Shown: one piece after another, positions 31,152 through 39,535 of the stretch
Position numbering within the stretch: position 1 is the first letter of the stretch
Layout: each line of letters opens with the position of its first letter
DNA from: CAVSUB01 sp963816725
GTDB lineage: Bacteria; Acidobacteriota; Vicinamibacteria; Vicinamibacterales; 2-12-FULL-66-21
Direction: 5' to 3'
Assembly: GCA_963816725.1 (NCBI GenBank)
Contig: CAWFMC010000005.1
Coordinates: 352,221-416,220, forward strand
DNA length: 64,000 nucleotides
Made by a program: the position numbers and the translations under genes
Notes under the pieces: model-generated
Databases searched by the model: none
What the model saw: the letters and a program-made list of their open reading frames with translations, nothing else
Told to the model about the DNA's origin: nothing

Positions 31152-31370
31152 TCAGCTCGCGAGGCGCCGGGCGCGAAGCAGCGTCCAGCCGGCGGCACCG
31201 AACACCGCAAGGTTCGCCACGACCACAGGCGAGGCGCCGATGCAGAGACCGTAGACGACCCACAGCAAGGCCCCGGTCATCTGCACCGCCTTGAGCACGC
31301 TGCTGCGGGTGCAGAAATACGAGGCCACGAATACCGTGGTCGCGGCCCAGCCGAGATACTCGATCGTCAT
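31152..31370 (-). CDS. Small SemiSWEET/YgjV-like membrane protein
   Basis: A 72-residue protein with three hydrophobic helices (about residues 5-20, 27-45 and 48-66), the size and layout of half-transporters of the SemiSWEET/PQ-loop type or of the short YgjV-like group. No clear PQ motif is present, so transport of sugars is not supported. It starts 11 bp after the HAD gene and is surely co-transcribed with it. Family assignment is tentative; the gene itself looks real from length, hydrophobic pattern and spacing. Confidence 0.6.
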   Translation of the reverse strand: MTIEYLGWAATTVFVASYFCTRSSVLKAVQMTGALLWVVYGLCIGASPVVVANLAVFGAAGWTLLRARRLAS

Positions 31371-31381
31371 CGCATGCAGTC

Positions 31382-32224
31382 TCAGGCGACAGCCTCGCGG
31401 GCATCACCCGTGTCGCGGAGCGTGATGCGGTCGGTCCGGGCCTTTTCCCACGTCTGGAGCGCCAGGCCGTTGGCCTCGAACAGGGAGCGGATCTCGCCGG
31501 TGTTCCAGTGGAGGACCCGTTCGAGGACCGGGGCCATGATCGAGAACGCGTTGTCGCTCAGCACTGTGCTGCGGGCGATCCGCGCGAGCAGGCGGTTCTC
31601 GGATACCGCGATGGTGAAGCCGTCGCGGTTGTTGACGTGCAGCATCACGTGGACGTCGGAGCTGCCGTCGCCCACGTAGATCGTCCGATCCGGGACAATC
31701 CCGAGCCGGCTCTCGATCTCCTCGAGGACCGCGACCTTTCCGTACCCGGCCGGGACCCGTCGCACCGAGCGCACCTCGCCGGTCGCCGCGTCATAGTCCA
31801 ACTCGGTCCCGAAGATCCGATCGTGCGGCACCACGCCTTCGAGTGCCGACTGAATGACCTCCCGAGGCGCGGCCGAGATGACGAAGAACGAGAAGCGATG
31901 CGGCCCGATGCCGCGCTCCAGCAGATCGACCAGCGCTGGAATGTGGCTGCGCAGGCGAACCCGCCGGCCGGTTTCCTCCAGGTGCTCGCGACGGACGCCG
32001 CGGAACTCGGGATCGTGGCGGATCAGATACGCCAGCTCCCCACCCTGCTGGACCAGGTTGCTCTCGGCTAAGCCGCGAACCTTCTCGTGAAAGTTGGACG
32101 CGCCGAGGATCTCGCTCAACACCGCTCCCGAGTCATTGAAGCTGAGGGTCTGATCGAAATCGGAAGCAATCAGGTAGTGCGTCGGAGGCTGGCTGGGTCG
32201 CGCGTCGATAGCTTGTAATGTCAT
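31382..32224 (-). CDS. HAD-superfamily phosphatase (SerB-like)
   Basis: A 280-residue cytosolic HAD phosphatase. Motif I is SDFDQT with nucleophile D22 and acid/base D24. Motif II lies in FFVISAAPREV. The Mg-binding motif IV is YVGDGSSDVHVM. The helical cap between motifs I and II matches the phosphoserine-phosphatase-like (HAD-IB) group; the substrate is unknown. AGGAAG about 8 nt before ATG 32224 gives the start. The small membrane protein follows directly. The regulator gene at 32372 is divergent, sharing a gap of about 150 bp. Confidence 0.8.
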   Translation of the reverse strand: MTLQAIDARPSQPPTHYLIASDFDQTLSFNDSGAVLSEILGASNFHEKVRGLAESNLVQQGGELAYLIRHDPEFRGVRREHLEETGRRVRLRSHIPALVDLLERGIGPHRFSFFVISAAPREVIQSALEGVVPHDRIFGTELDYDAATGEVRSVRRVPAGYGKVAVLEEIESRLGIVPDRTIYVGDGSSDVHVMLHVNNRDGFTIAVSENRLLARIARSTVLSDNAFSIMAPVLERVLHWNTGEIRSLFEANGLALQTWEKARTDRITLRDTGDAREAVA

Positions 32225-32330
32225 ATCATCTTCCTGCCAGCAGCATAGCAGGATACGGCGTCGACGGCAACTGACGCTTGCCGATAGAATCGCACATTTT
32301 CGCAGTTATGGTGGGTATTTGGCGTCAATT

Positions 32331-32361
32331 TTGTCGCGCCAGCAGTGCAAGTTGATATAAC
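32331..32361 (+). promoter_or_regulatory. Possible promoter of the GntR/LacI-type regulator
   Basis: TTGTCG (32331-32336), a 19-nt spacer and TATAAC (32356-32361) lie 10 nt before ATG 32372. The spacer is longer than ideal. The position favours ATG 32372 over the GTG at 32345, which would precede the -10. Confidence 0.4.
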
Positions 32362-32371
32362 ATTTACGCCG

Positions 32372-33469
32372 ATGACATCAGTAGTGCCCAAGCACCGGCA
32401 GATCTATGCAGCCCTGCGGCGGGATATTCAGTCAGGGCGTCTTGCCGATGGGGCCCGGCTGCCCAGCGAAGCGGAGCTCGGGCAGACGTTCGGCGCGTCG
32501 AGAATCACCGTGGGCCGCGCGATGCGCGACCTGCAGGTCGCCGGGCTCATCGAACGTCGGGCCGGTTCCGGCACGTTCGTCCGTGGCACGCGGTCGCCAG
32601 CGGCGCTGACGTTCGGATTGCTCATTCCCGATCTCGGGGAGACCGAGATCTTCGAACCCATGTGTCAAGGGATGATGGCATCGCCGCTCGCGCAGGCGCA
32701 CGCCCTGATCTGGGGAAGCCCCGGAAACGCGGAGAGTAAGGCCGAGCGGGCCTGGCTGCTCTGCCGTCAGTACATCGATCGCCGGGTCGCCGGGGTGTTC
32801 TTCGCCCCGCTCGAGGGCATCGCCGAGCAGGATGCGGTCAATACGCGGATTCTGTCCGCCCTGGACGCGGCCCGCATCCCGGTGGTCCTGCTCGATCGGA
32901 CCGCGCTTCCCTACCCCGATCGCGGCACCCACGATCTCGTGGGCATCGACAATCGTCGCGCCGGCTTCGTCGTCACCGCCCATCTGCTGGCGCTGGGCTG
33001 TCGGCGGGTTGGCTTCGTCGCCCGGCCGCACGCGGCAGCCACTGTGGCGGCGCGCGAGGCGGGGTATCGCGAAGCCGTGTTCGCCGGCGGGCTCGACGCG
33101 GCGCGCGACCTGATCGCCCGCCTGGATCCGCTCGACGACAAGGCCGTCAACGCCTGGATCGCCACCGCGCGTCCCGACGCGATCGTCTGTGCCAATGACC
33201 GCACCGCCGCGCACCTGATGCCGGTGCTCCTCCGCCTCGGGTACGCGATCCCCGGCGACATCCGCATCGTTGGCATCGACGACGTGGAGTATGCGAGCCT
33301 GCTGCCGGTGCCGCTGACCACGCTGCGCCAGCCGACGCGCGCCATCGGCGATGCCGCGTTGAGCGTGATGCTGGACCGCGTCGCCCGGCGCGATCTCCCG
33401 CCGCGCGACGTCCTACTCCATTGCGAGTTGATCGTCCGCGAGTCGTGCGGCGGGCAGGATGCTGAATAG
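32372..33469 (+). CDS. GntR-HTH / LacI-type sensor transcriptional regulator
   Basis: A 365-residue regulator joining a GntR winged helix (residues 5-72: QIYAALRRDIQSGRLADGARLPSEAEL, SRITVGRAMRDL, RRAGSGTFV) to a LacI/periplasmic-binding-protein-like sensor (about 78-360: FGLLIPDLGETEIF; GCRRVGFVARP; PDAIVCANDRTAA; VGIDDVEYASLLPVPLTTLRQP; ending in LHCELIVRES). This hybrid is the AraR-like group and normally senses a sugar. Targets are likely sugar-use genes or its own promoter, but no sugar operon is adjacent. It diverges from the HAD operon. Confidence 0.85.
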   Translation: MTSVVPKHRQIYAALRRDIQSGRLADGARLPSEAELGQTFGASRITVGRAMRDLQVAGLIERRAGSGTFVRGTRSPAALTFGLLIPDLGETEIFEPMCQGMMASPLAQAHALIWGSPGNAESKAERAWLLCRQYIDRRVAGVFFAPLEGIAEQDAVNTRILSALDAARIPVVLLDRTALPYPDRGTHDLVGIDNRRAGFVVTAHLLALGCRRVGFVARPHAAATVAAREAGYREAVFAGGLDAARDLIARLDPLDDKAVNAWIATARPDAIVCANDRTAAHLMPVLLRLGYAIPGDIRIVGIDDVEYASLLPVPLTTLRQPTRAIGDAALSVMLDRVARRDLPPRDVLLHCELIVRESCGGQDAE

Positions 33470-33477
33470 CGCATCCT

Positions 33478-33508
33478 GGATGGCAGATGGCAGATGGCAG
33501 ATGGCAAG
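33478..33508 (+). repeat. GATGGCA heptamer array (short)
   Basis: About four head-to-tail copies of the 7-mer GATGGCA, the last degenerate (GATGGCA AG), just after the regulator stop. The same heptamer makes the large array at 37261-37420 in the same orientation. The rest of the gap to 33609 holds nothing recognisable. Confidence 0.85.
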
Positions 33509-33609
33509 GCGGCGTTGTTCGTACTTCGGCCATCTTCCATGAGACATGAGCGCCGATTGTTTTCAGCGGGCCGGGACCACGCACCGCGCTGTGATGAACT
33601 CTCGACCTG

Positions 33610-36201
33610 TTACTGATGGCGCAGCGCAGATGCCGCATCGACGCGGCCGACCTGCAGTGCCGGCATCAGGCAGGCGACCAGGGCGATCGCGATCACGACG
33701 GCCGTGGTGATCACGTACAGGACGGCGTCCGCGGACTGGCCGATGGGTGTCGCGCGCAGGCCGGGAGCGAGCGACAGCGTCAGGGTGATGCCGGCCGCCA
33801 GGCCGACGCCGGCGAGCGTGAGCGCGCGGCGCATCACCAGGCGTGACAGCGACGACGGCTCCGCGCCAAGCGCCAGGCGCACCGCGAACTCGTGCATGCG
33901 CGCGGTCACGTGACAGGCGATGACGCCGTGCAGACCGATCGCCGCGAGCCCCAGCGCGAGCGCGGCGAACCCGCCGATCAGCACGCGATAGAGCCGCAGC
34001 TCCCACAACGAGTCCGTCACGATCTGCGCCATCGTCCGCACGTTGAAGACGGCGATCGAAGGGGCAACCTCGGCGATCGCGCTGCGCGCGGCGCTCACCA
34101 CCCGGTCGGGCGGTCCGATGGTGCGCAGGACCACCGACATGCCGATATCCGGGGAGGTAGCCACGTTCTGGGCGACGGCGTAATAGATCTCCGGCTCGGC
34201 CGTCTGATCGAGCCCGGCCTGGCGGACATCGGCGACGACGCCGACGATCACGCCCCGATCGAGCTCGACGCCGACGGGATCCTCTCCCGGGAAGTAACGC
34301 CGCGCCAGCGCCTCGTTGACCACCAGCACCATCGGCGTCCGTTCGCCATCCTGATCCGTGAACGTGCGGCCGCGCACGACGCGGATGCCGAGGGTACGAA
34401 AGTACCCAGGTGTGACGTAGCGAAGGCTGGCGAGCGAACGGCCGGGGAACGTGCGGCTGCCTCCCTTCACCGAGAAATCCGCGCGCCAGCCCCAGTTCTG
34501 AAGCGGAATCACCTGGGTGAGCCCGACAGCGGTGACCCCGGGAACGCCGGCCAGCCGATCCTCGATCGCCTGATACTCAGCTACCGTCGCGCGCGGCGTA
34601 AGGTGCATGGTCAGCACGTTCTCGGTCGCCATGCCGTTGTCCAGCCGCTGGAGGCGGATCAGTTCACGCACCACCGTGACGCCGCCCGCCGCGAGCACGA
34701 ACGCCAGCGCCACTTCCACGATCACCAGCGTGTTCCGCAGACCGCCATAACCGCCGGCGCCGGTCGGGTGTCCACCCGACTCACGGGTGATGCCGTGGAT
34801 GTCGAGACGCGTCGCCGCCAGTGCGGGTGCGATGCCGAAGACCAGCGCCGTGCCGACACACAGCGCCGACAGGAAGGCAAACGCCTGCCAGTCGAGCGCG
34901 ACTTCGTCCGCGCGCGGGATTCGCGCCGCCGCCAGCGCAGCCAGGAGCGGCGTCCCCCATCGGGCGATCAGCGCTCCGGCCGCGCCGCCGAGCACGGAGA
35001 GCAGCACGCTCTCCACCAGGAACTGGCTGACCAGCCGGCGGGGGGTCGCGCCGAGCGCGGCTCTCGTGACCACCTCGCGGGCGCGGACGCTGAGCCGGGC
35101 CAGCAGCAGGTTGGCCAGATTCGCGCATGCTGCGGCCAGCACGAGCCCGACGGCGGCGAACAGCATCCACAACGACTGGCGCACGGGACCGGCCACCACC
35201 TCCTTGAGCGGCGCGACACGGACCTTGATGCGAATCCGTGGATCCTGGAACCCACGCTGCACCTGCTCGGCCATGCCACCCAGCTCCGTCTGAAGCGACG
35301 CGACAGACGAGGAGGGGGCCAGCCGGGCGATCACGTGCGTGCGGCCGCGGCGGCGCGGGGCGCCGGTGGCATCGCGCAACGGGAATGGCAGCCACACATC
35401 GGTGCGCATTTCCGGCAGCGCGGTCGGGAGCACCGAGCCGGCGCCGTACGGAAACTGGAACGACGGTGGCATCACACCGAGGATCGTGACCGAGCGGCCG
35501 TTTAAGATCACGACCCGCCCGGCCACGGTGGGGTCCGAGCCGAACTGGCGCGCCCACCACCCGGCACTGACCACTACGACGTCCGGTCCGTCGGCCGGCG
35601 TGAACACCCGGCCGACCAGAGCCGGCACACCGAGCACGTCGAAGAACGCCAGGTCGGTCTCCACCGAGGTGAGACGCTCGAGGCGCCCGGCGCCGATCAG
35701 GTGTGCGGTCGAGAGTCCGTAGGCGGCCATGGCGGCGATTTGGGGGCTCCGGCGGTATGCGTCGATCTCCTCCGGGCCGATCGGCGCGCTCATGTTGTCG
35801 GTTGCCACGCCGCGGTCCTGACGCCACTCGCTCCCGAAGATCTGGACCAGCCGGTCCGGCTCGTGGAACGGCAAGGGCCGCAACAGCACGCCGTTGATGA
35901 CGCTGAAGATCGCGGTCGTCGCGCCGGTCGCCAGCGCGAGCGAGAGGATCGCCATGGCCGCGAACCCGGGCGAGCGCACCAGCGTCCGCGCGGCGAAGCG
36001 GGTGTCCCGGCCGAGATGATCGAGCCACTGCCAGCCCCAGACGTCGACCGCGTCTTCTCTCAGCCGGCGCGCGTTGCCGAACCGGCGCGGGTCGTCCATC
36101 ATCGCCCGGTGCGACTCCATCTCCTGGTGAAGCTCGTCCTCGAATCGCCGGCGATGCAGCAGGAACCACACCCGGCGACCCCACTCGGCGATCAGGCGCA
36201 T
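33610..36201 (-). CDS. ADOP-family ABC transporter permease (MacB/FtsX-like)
   Basis: An 863-residue permease of the acidobacterial duplicated orphan permease (ADOP) type. An N-terminal cytoplasmic segment (about 1-55, with FEDELHQEMESHRAMM) precedes a transmembrane helix, a periplasmic MacB-like core domain, an FtsX triple-helix block (about 355-460), a second periplasmic domain (about 500-720) and a final FtsX block (about 735-860). It has no ATPase of its own and none follows, as usual for the family. GAGGGG before ATG 36201 sets the start, 10 bp after the PadR gene. Substrate unknown; export of a peptide or antibiotic is typical of MacB relatives. Confidence 0.88.
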   Translation of the reverse strand: MRLIAEWGRRVWFLLHRRRFEDELHQEMESHRAMMDDPRRFGNARRLREDAVDVWGWQWLDHLGRDTRFAARTLVRSPGFAAMAILSLALATGATTAIFSVINGVLLRPLPFHEPDRLVQIFGSEWRQDRGVATDNMSAPIGPEEIDAYRRSPQIAAMAAYGLSTAHLIGAGRLERLTSVETDLAFFDVLGVPALVGRVFTPADGPDVVVVSAGWWARQFGSDPTVAGRVVILNGRSVTILGVMPPSFQFPYGAGSVLPTALPEMRTDVWLPFPLRDATGAPRRRGRTHVIARLAPSSSVASLQTELGGMAEQVQRGFQDPRIRIKVRVAPLKEVVAGPVRQSLWMLFAAVGLVLAAACANLANLLLARLSVRAREVVTRAALGATPRRLVSQFLVESVLLSVLGGAAGALIARWGTPLLAALAAARIPRADEVALDWQAFAFLSALCVGTALVFGIAPALAATRLDIHGITRESGGHPTGAGGYGGLRNTLVIVEVALAFVLAAGGVTVVRELIRLQRLDNGMATENVLTMHLTPRATVAEYQAIEDRLAGVPGVTAVGLTQVIPLQNWGWRADFSVKGGSRTFPGRSLASLRYVTPGYFRTLGIRVVRGRTFTDQDGERTPMVLVVNEALARRYFPGEDPVGVELDRGVIVGVVADVRQAGLDQTAEPEIYYAVAQNVATSPDIGMSVVLRTIGPPDRVVSAARSAIAEVAPSIAVFNVRTMAQIVTDSLWELRLYRVLIGGFAALALGLAAIGLHGVIACHVTARMHEFAVRLALGAEPSSLSRLVMRRALTLAGVGLAAGITLTLSLAPGLRATPIGQSADAVLYVITTAVVIAIALVACLMPALQVGRVDAASALRHQ

Positions 36202-36211
36202 CGTGGTCCCC

Positions 36212-36541
36212 TCATGCCGTCTCGAGGACGGCGGCAATCGCCGCGCTGACACGCTGGTAATTCGCGCGCTCGATCTCGAGCTGCCGCTTGCCGGCTGCGG
36301 TGAGCCGGTACTCGCGAACCGCGCGGCCGGTGTCCGACACCGCAGCCTCGGCCTTGACCCATCCCTTGAGCAGCAGCTTCTGGAGCGCAGGATAGAGGGA
36401 GCCCTCCTCGACGCTCAACTCGTCGCCGGAGAGCTGGGCGATGCGCTGCGCAATTGCATAGCCGTGCAGCGGCCGAGTGGCCAGCACGCGCAGGATCAGC
36501 AGCGCCAGAGTGCCCGGTGGCAGTCCGTCGGTTCTAGGCAT
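36212..36541 (-). CDS. PadR-family transcriptional regulator
   Basis: A 109-residue PadR repressor: a winged helix with TLALLILRVLATRPLHGYAIAQRI (about 10-33), LSVEEGSLYPALQKLLLKGWV and a C-terminal dimerisation helix. PadR-ADOP pairs are a standard acidobacterial module. The start ATG 36541 lies inside a perfect 10-bp inverted repeat (36534-36558), so the protein very likely represses its own operon with the permease gene 10 bp downstream. The inducing signal is unknown. Confidence 0.9.
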   Translation of the reverse strand: MPRTDGLPPGTLALLILRVLATRPLHGYAIAQRIAQLSGDELSVEEGSLYPALQKLLLKGWVKAEAAVSDTGRAVREYRLTAAGKRQLEIERANYQRVSAAIAAVLETA

Positions 36542-36558
36542 AGTTTGTCTATGCCTAG
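36534..36558 (-). promoter_or_regulatory. Perfect palindromic operator over the PadR start
   Basis: CTAGGCATAG (36534-36543) and CTATGCCTAG (36549-36558) are perfect inverted repeats with a 5-nt spacer (TTTGT). The PadR start codon (36541-36539) lies in one arm. A dimeric PadR bound here would block transcription or initiation of its own gene. Confidence 0.75.
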
Positions 36559-36581
36559 GTTGCCATGGCCTCGACGCGGTG

Positions 36582-37220
36582 TCAAGGTGCGATTGAGTGT
36601 GACCCGAGCGTGCGGTCGGCCTCCCGCATCAGCGCCGCTTCGTGCCGGCGCACGAACCACAGGCCGCCCACGATGCCCAGCACACCGAGCACGATCCCGG
36701 CGATCGCCAGCCGCCCTTGCAGATGCGTGAAGCCCTCGCCGAGCGTGTAGGCGCCGAAGCCGAAGATCGCCGCCCACACGACGCCGCCGGCGGCGTTGAA
36801 GGCGAAAAAGCGTGGCCACGGCATGCCGTTGGTGCCGGCCAGGAGCGCCGCGAGCGCCCGGAGCAGCGCTACGAACCGGCCGAAGAACACGACCTTGCCG
36901 CCGTGTCGCGCGAAGAGATACTGCCCGAGGCGCAGCCGCGCCGCGTCGATCCGGACCAGGGGCCCGTAGCGCACGAGTAGCGCGTGGCCCCAGCGCCGCC
37001 CGATCCAGTAGCCGGCGCTATCCCCGGCAATCGCCCCCAGCGCGGCAGCCGCGACGACGACGCCGATGTGGAGCCCGTGGCCGGTGCCCGCAACCAGTGC
37101 CGCCGTCACCAGGGTCGTCTCGCCCGGCACAGGCAGTCCCATGCTTTCGAGCGCGACCACCACAGCGACCAGCAGCGGGCCGTGAGCGACGATCCAGGCA
37201 GCAAGGGTGTCCGGGTGCAT
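36582..37220 (-). CDS. DedA-family membrane protein
   Basis: A 212-residue DedA/VTT-domain inner-membrane protein with about five hydrophobic stretches. Typical motifs are ESMGLPVPGETTLVTAALVAG (close to the family's E-x-P-P-G-E), GDSAGYWIGRRWG and FFGRFVALLRALAALLAGTNGM with the conserved FxGRF arginine. DedA proteins help recycle undecaprenyl phosphate or phospholipids across the membrane, driven by the proton gradient. It lies 40 bp upstream of the PadR operator on the same strand; its upstream gap contains the large heptamer array. Confidence 0.88.
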   Translation of the reverse strand: MHPDTLAAWIVAHGPLLVAVVVALESMGLPVPGETTLVTAALVAGTGHGLHIGVVVAAAALGAIAGDSAGYWIGRRWGHALLVRYGPLVRIDAARLRLGQYLFARHGGKVVFFGRFVALLRALAALLAGTNGMPWPRFFAFNAAGGVVWAAIFGFGAYTLGEGFTHLQGRLAIAGIVLGVLGIVGGLWFVRRHEAALMREADRTLGSHSIAP

Positions 37221-37260
37221 GCGCTGGGCAGGTTAGCATTCGCCATGCCGGAATTCGGCA

Positions 37261-37420
37261 GATGGCAGATGGCAGATGGCAGATGGCAGATGGCAGAATG
37301 GCAGAGGGCAGATGGCAAATGGCAGATGGCAGATGGCAAATGGCAGATGGCAGAGGACGCCTGGCGGATGGCGGATGGCGGATGGTAGACGGCAAGGCCA
37401 AATGGCAAGTGGCGGATGGT
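37261..37420 (+). repeat. GATGGCA heptamer array (long, about 23 units)
   Basis: Head-to-tail 7-mers: five perfect GATGGCA copies at 37261-37295, then variants GAATGGCA, GAGGGCA and AATGGCA, and decayed units GGATGGC and AGTGGC up to 37420. It fills the divergent gap between dedA and the ABC exporter genes. The rest (37421-37545) has no repeat or gene. Because 7 is not a multiple of 3, any reading frame through it gives a 7-residue periodic peptide (MADGRWQ); I do not take this as coding. Confidence 0.9.
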
Positions 37421-37529
37421 ACAGCGCAGCTGGTTCGCTGGCTCGCGGCAGGAGCGAGACTCGGCGAAGCGGATGATTGCCAGAACGCGCAATCGTCCAA
37501 CCGAAGGAACTTCCGAGGCTTGGAACCGA

Positions 37530-37535
37530 TACACT
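37530..37535 (+). promoter_or_regulatory. Putative -10 element of the ABC exporter genes
   Basis: TACACT lies 10 nt before ATG 37546, with no Shine-Dalgarno sequence between. A near-leaderless mRNA is possible. Confidence 0.3.
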
Positions 37536-37545
37536 GGCCCCGCGA

Positions 37546-38481
37546 ATGGCCACGCCCGCGCTGATCGTCAGCCAACTGCGCAAGTCCTACGACGATGTCA
37601 TTGCCGTCAACGGGCTCGAGCTGCACGTCGATGCCGGCGAGTGCCTGGGGCTGCTCGGCCCGAACGGCGCCGGGAAGACGACCACGATCGAGATCTGCGA
37701 GGGGCTGACCGATCCGGACTCGGGCGACGTACAGGTGCTGGGGCTGCGCTGGAAAAGCGACGCGCCGGCGCTGCGTCAGCGGCTCGGGATTCAGCTCCAG
37801 GAGACCCAGCTGTCGGACAAGCTGACGGCGCTGGAAACGTTGACGCTCTTCCGCAGCTTCTACCACCAGGGGCCGGCGCCCGAGCAGACCCTCGGGCTCG
37901 TGCAGCTGCGGGAGAAGCGCGACGCGCGCGTCGGAACGCTCTCCGGTGGGCAGAAACAACGCCTCGCGCTGGCCTGCGCGCTGGTCGGCGATCCTGACCT
38001 CCTTTTCCTGGACGAGCCGACGACCGGCCTCGACCCGCAGGCCAGGCGCCAGCTCTGGGACCTGATCGTCGAGTTCAAGACGGCGGGCCGCACCATCTTG
38101 CTGACGACGCACTATATGGACGAAGCCGAACAGCTCTGCGATCGCGTCGCCATCATGGACCACGGCGTCGTGATCGCGCGCGGCACGCCCCGCGATCTCA
38201 TCGCGTCAATCGGCGTCGAACACGTGATCGAGTTCTCGACCGGGGCCGCCTCGCAGCAGCTTGATATCGATGCCCTGCGTCGGCTGCCGGGCGTGCGCGA
38301 GAGCGGACGGCAGCACGACGGCAGCATCCGGGTGCAGGCCTCGGAGCTGCATCATGCCGTTCCGGCACTCCTCGCGGAACTAGAGCGCCAGGGCCAGCCG
38401 TTGACAGAGCTGCGCACGCGTTCAGCGACGCTCGAGGACGTATTCGTCGCGCTGACCGGACGGCACCTGCGCGATGAGTAG
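37546..38481 (+). CDS. ABC exporter ATP-binding protein
   Basis: A 311-residue ATPase of the DrrA/NatA-type family. Walker A is GPNGAGKTTT, the signature LSGGQKQRLALA, Walker B LLFLDEPTTGLD, and the switch histidine lies in LLTTHYMDEAEQLCD. After about residue 215 a C-terminal domain of the drug/antibiotic-exporter type follows. It would power the ABC-2 permease encoded next, whose start overlaps this gene by 8 bp. Start ATG 37546 has no ribosome-binding site. The cargo is unknown; lipids, drugs or peptides are typical. Confidence 0.9.
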   Translation: MATPALIVSQLRKSYDDVIAVNGLELHVDAGECLGLLGPNGAGKTTTIEICEGLTDPDSGDVQVLGLRWKSDAPALRQRLGIQLQETQLSDKLTALETLTLFRSFYHQGPAPEQTLGLVQLREKRDARVGTLSGGQKQRLALACALVGDPDLLFLDEPTTGLDPQARRQLWDLIVEFKTAGRTILLTTHYMDEAEQLCDRVAIMDHGVVIARGTPRDLIASIGVEHVIEFSTGAASQQLDIDALRRLPGVRESGRQHDGSIRVQASELHHAVPALLAELERQGQPLTELRTRSATLEDVFVALTGRHLRDE

Positions 38482-39529
38482 TCCGGCCACGCACCGCCCA
38501 TCCTTCGCGAACCATCCGCTCGTCCAGCTCACGCTGGTCCGGATCCGCGAGTTCGCGCGTGAGCCGGAAGCGGTGTTCTGGGCGATCTTCTTCCCCATCC
38601 TGCTCACCACCGGGCTCGGCGTGGCGTTTCGCAGCCAGCCGCAGCCGGTGCTCCAGATCGCGACCACCACACCCGAGCTCGCGGCATCGCTCCGCCTCGA
38701 GCCGGGCCTCGCCGTCGACCTGCTGCCGCCGGCAGAAGCCGACCGCGCGCTGCGGTTTGGGAAGGTGGCGCTGCTGGCGGTGCCGCAACCGGACGGTGGC
38801 GTCGGCTATCGCTTCGACCCGACGAACCCCGAGGGCCGCACCGCGCGCCTGCTCGCCGACGCCGCGATCCAGCGCGCCGCGGGCCGCAAGGATCCCGTCC
38901 GAGCCAGCGACACGCTCACCCGTGAGCCCGGATCCCGCTACGTCGACTTCCTTGTACCGGGCCTCGTGGGACTCGGGATCATGAGCAACGCCGTGTGGGG
39001 GATCGGGTTCTCGATCGTCGACGCCCGCCGCCGCAAGCTGACGAAGCGGCTGATCGCGACCCCGATGTCCAAGGTCCATTACCTCGGGTCGTACCTGGTC
39101 TGGCGGCTGCTGATCCTGTGGTTCGAGGTGGGCTTGCCGATTGGGTTCGGCTGGCTGGTATTCGGAGTCCCGGTGCGCGGGACCCTGATCGAGATGGCCG
39201 TGCTCGTGGTGTTCGCGTCGATGTCGTTCAGCACGCTGGGCCTGCTGATCGCGACCCGCGCCCGCACCATCGAAGCGGTGTCGAACCTGATGAACCTGCT
39301 GCAGGTGCCGATGTGGATCCTGTCGGGGGTGTTCTTCTCGTCGCAGCGGTTCCCGGCGATCGTGCAGCCGCTCATCAAGGCGCTGCCCTTGACGGCGCTC
39401 ATCGACGCGCTCCGCGCGCTGATGCTGCAGGGGGCCAGCCTCGCCCAGCTGACCCCCCAACTTGCCACGCTTGGCGCGTGGCTGATCGTCTGCTTCGGCC
39501 TGTCGCTGAAGCTGTTTCGCTGGCGCTGA
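38474..39529 (+). CDS. ABC-2 type permease
   Basis: A 351-residue ABC-2 permease: one helix near residues 33-50 (FWAIFFPILLTTGLGVAF), an extracytoplasmic domain (about 55-155), then five helices (about 160-350) containing FLVPGLVGLGIMSNAVWGIGF and LMNLLQVPMWILSGVFFSSQRFP, a typical ABC-2 signature region. It overlaps the ATPase gene by 8 bp (translational coupling) and forms a complete two-gene exporter. It is convergent with the ThuA gene, 6 bp between stops. Confidence 0.88.
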   Translation: MSSPATHRPSFANHPLVQLTLVRIREFAREPEAVFWAIFFPILLTTGLGVAFRSQPQPVLQIATTTPELAASLRLEPGLAVDLLPPAEADRALRFGKVALLAVPQPDGGVGYRFDPTNPEGRTARLLADAAIQRAAGRKDPVRASDTLTREPGSRYVDFLVPGLVGLGIMSNAVWGIGFSIVDARRRKLTKRLIATPMSKVHYLGSYLVWRLLILWFEVGLPIGFGWLVFGVPVRGTLIEMAVLVVFASMSFSTLGLLIATRARTIEAVSNLMNLLQVPMWILSGVFFSSQRFPAIVQPLIKALPLTALIDALRALMLQGASLAQLTPQLATLGAWLIVCFGLSLKLFRWR

Positions 39530-39535
39530 CCGCCG

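Noticed and set aside
31152..31370. True SemiSWEET sugar transporter
   Set aside because: No PQ motif is visible. Kept only as SemiSWEET/YgjV-like small membrane protein.
32283..32290. TAGAAT upstream of the GntR/LacI-type regulator as a leaderless start
   Set aside because: No start codon lies 6-8 nt downstream in the regulator's frame; TATAAC nearer the ATG fits better.
33892..35505. A 537-codon open frame opposite the ADOP permease
   Set aside because: Antisense shadow: low-complexity, charge-rich translation, while the minus strand has FtsX and MacB features.
37261..37420. Heptamer array considered as a CRISPR or as a repeat protein
   Set aside because: Units are 7 nt with no spacers, so it is not CRISPR. 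The periodic MADGRWQ-like peptide is a by-product of a 7-mer in three frames and has no proper start or conserved size.
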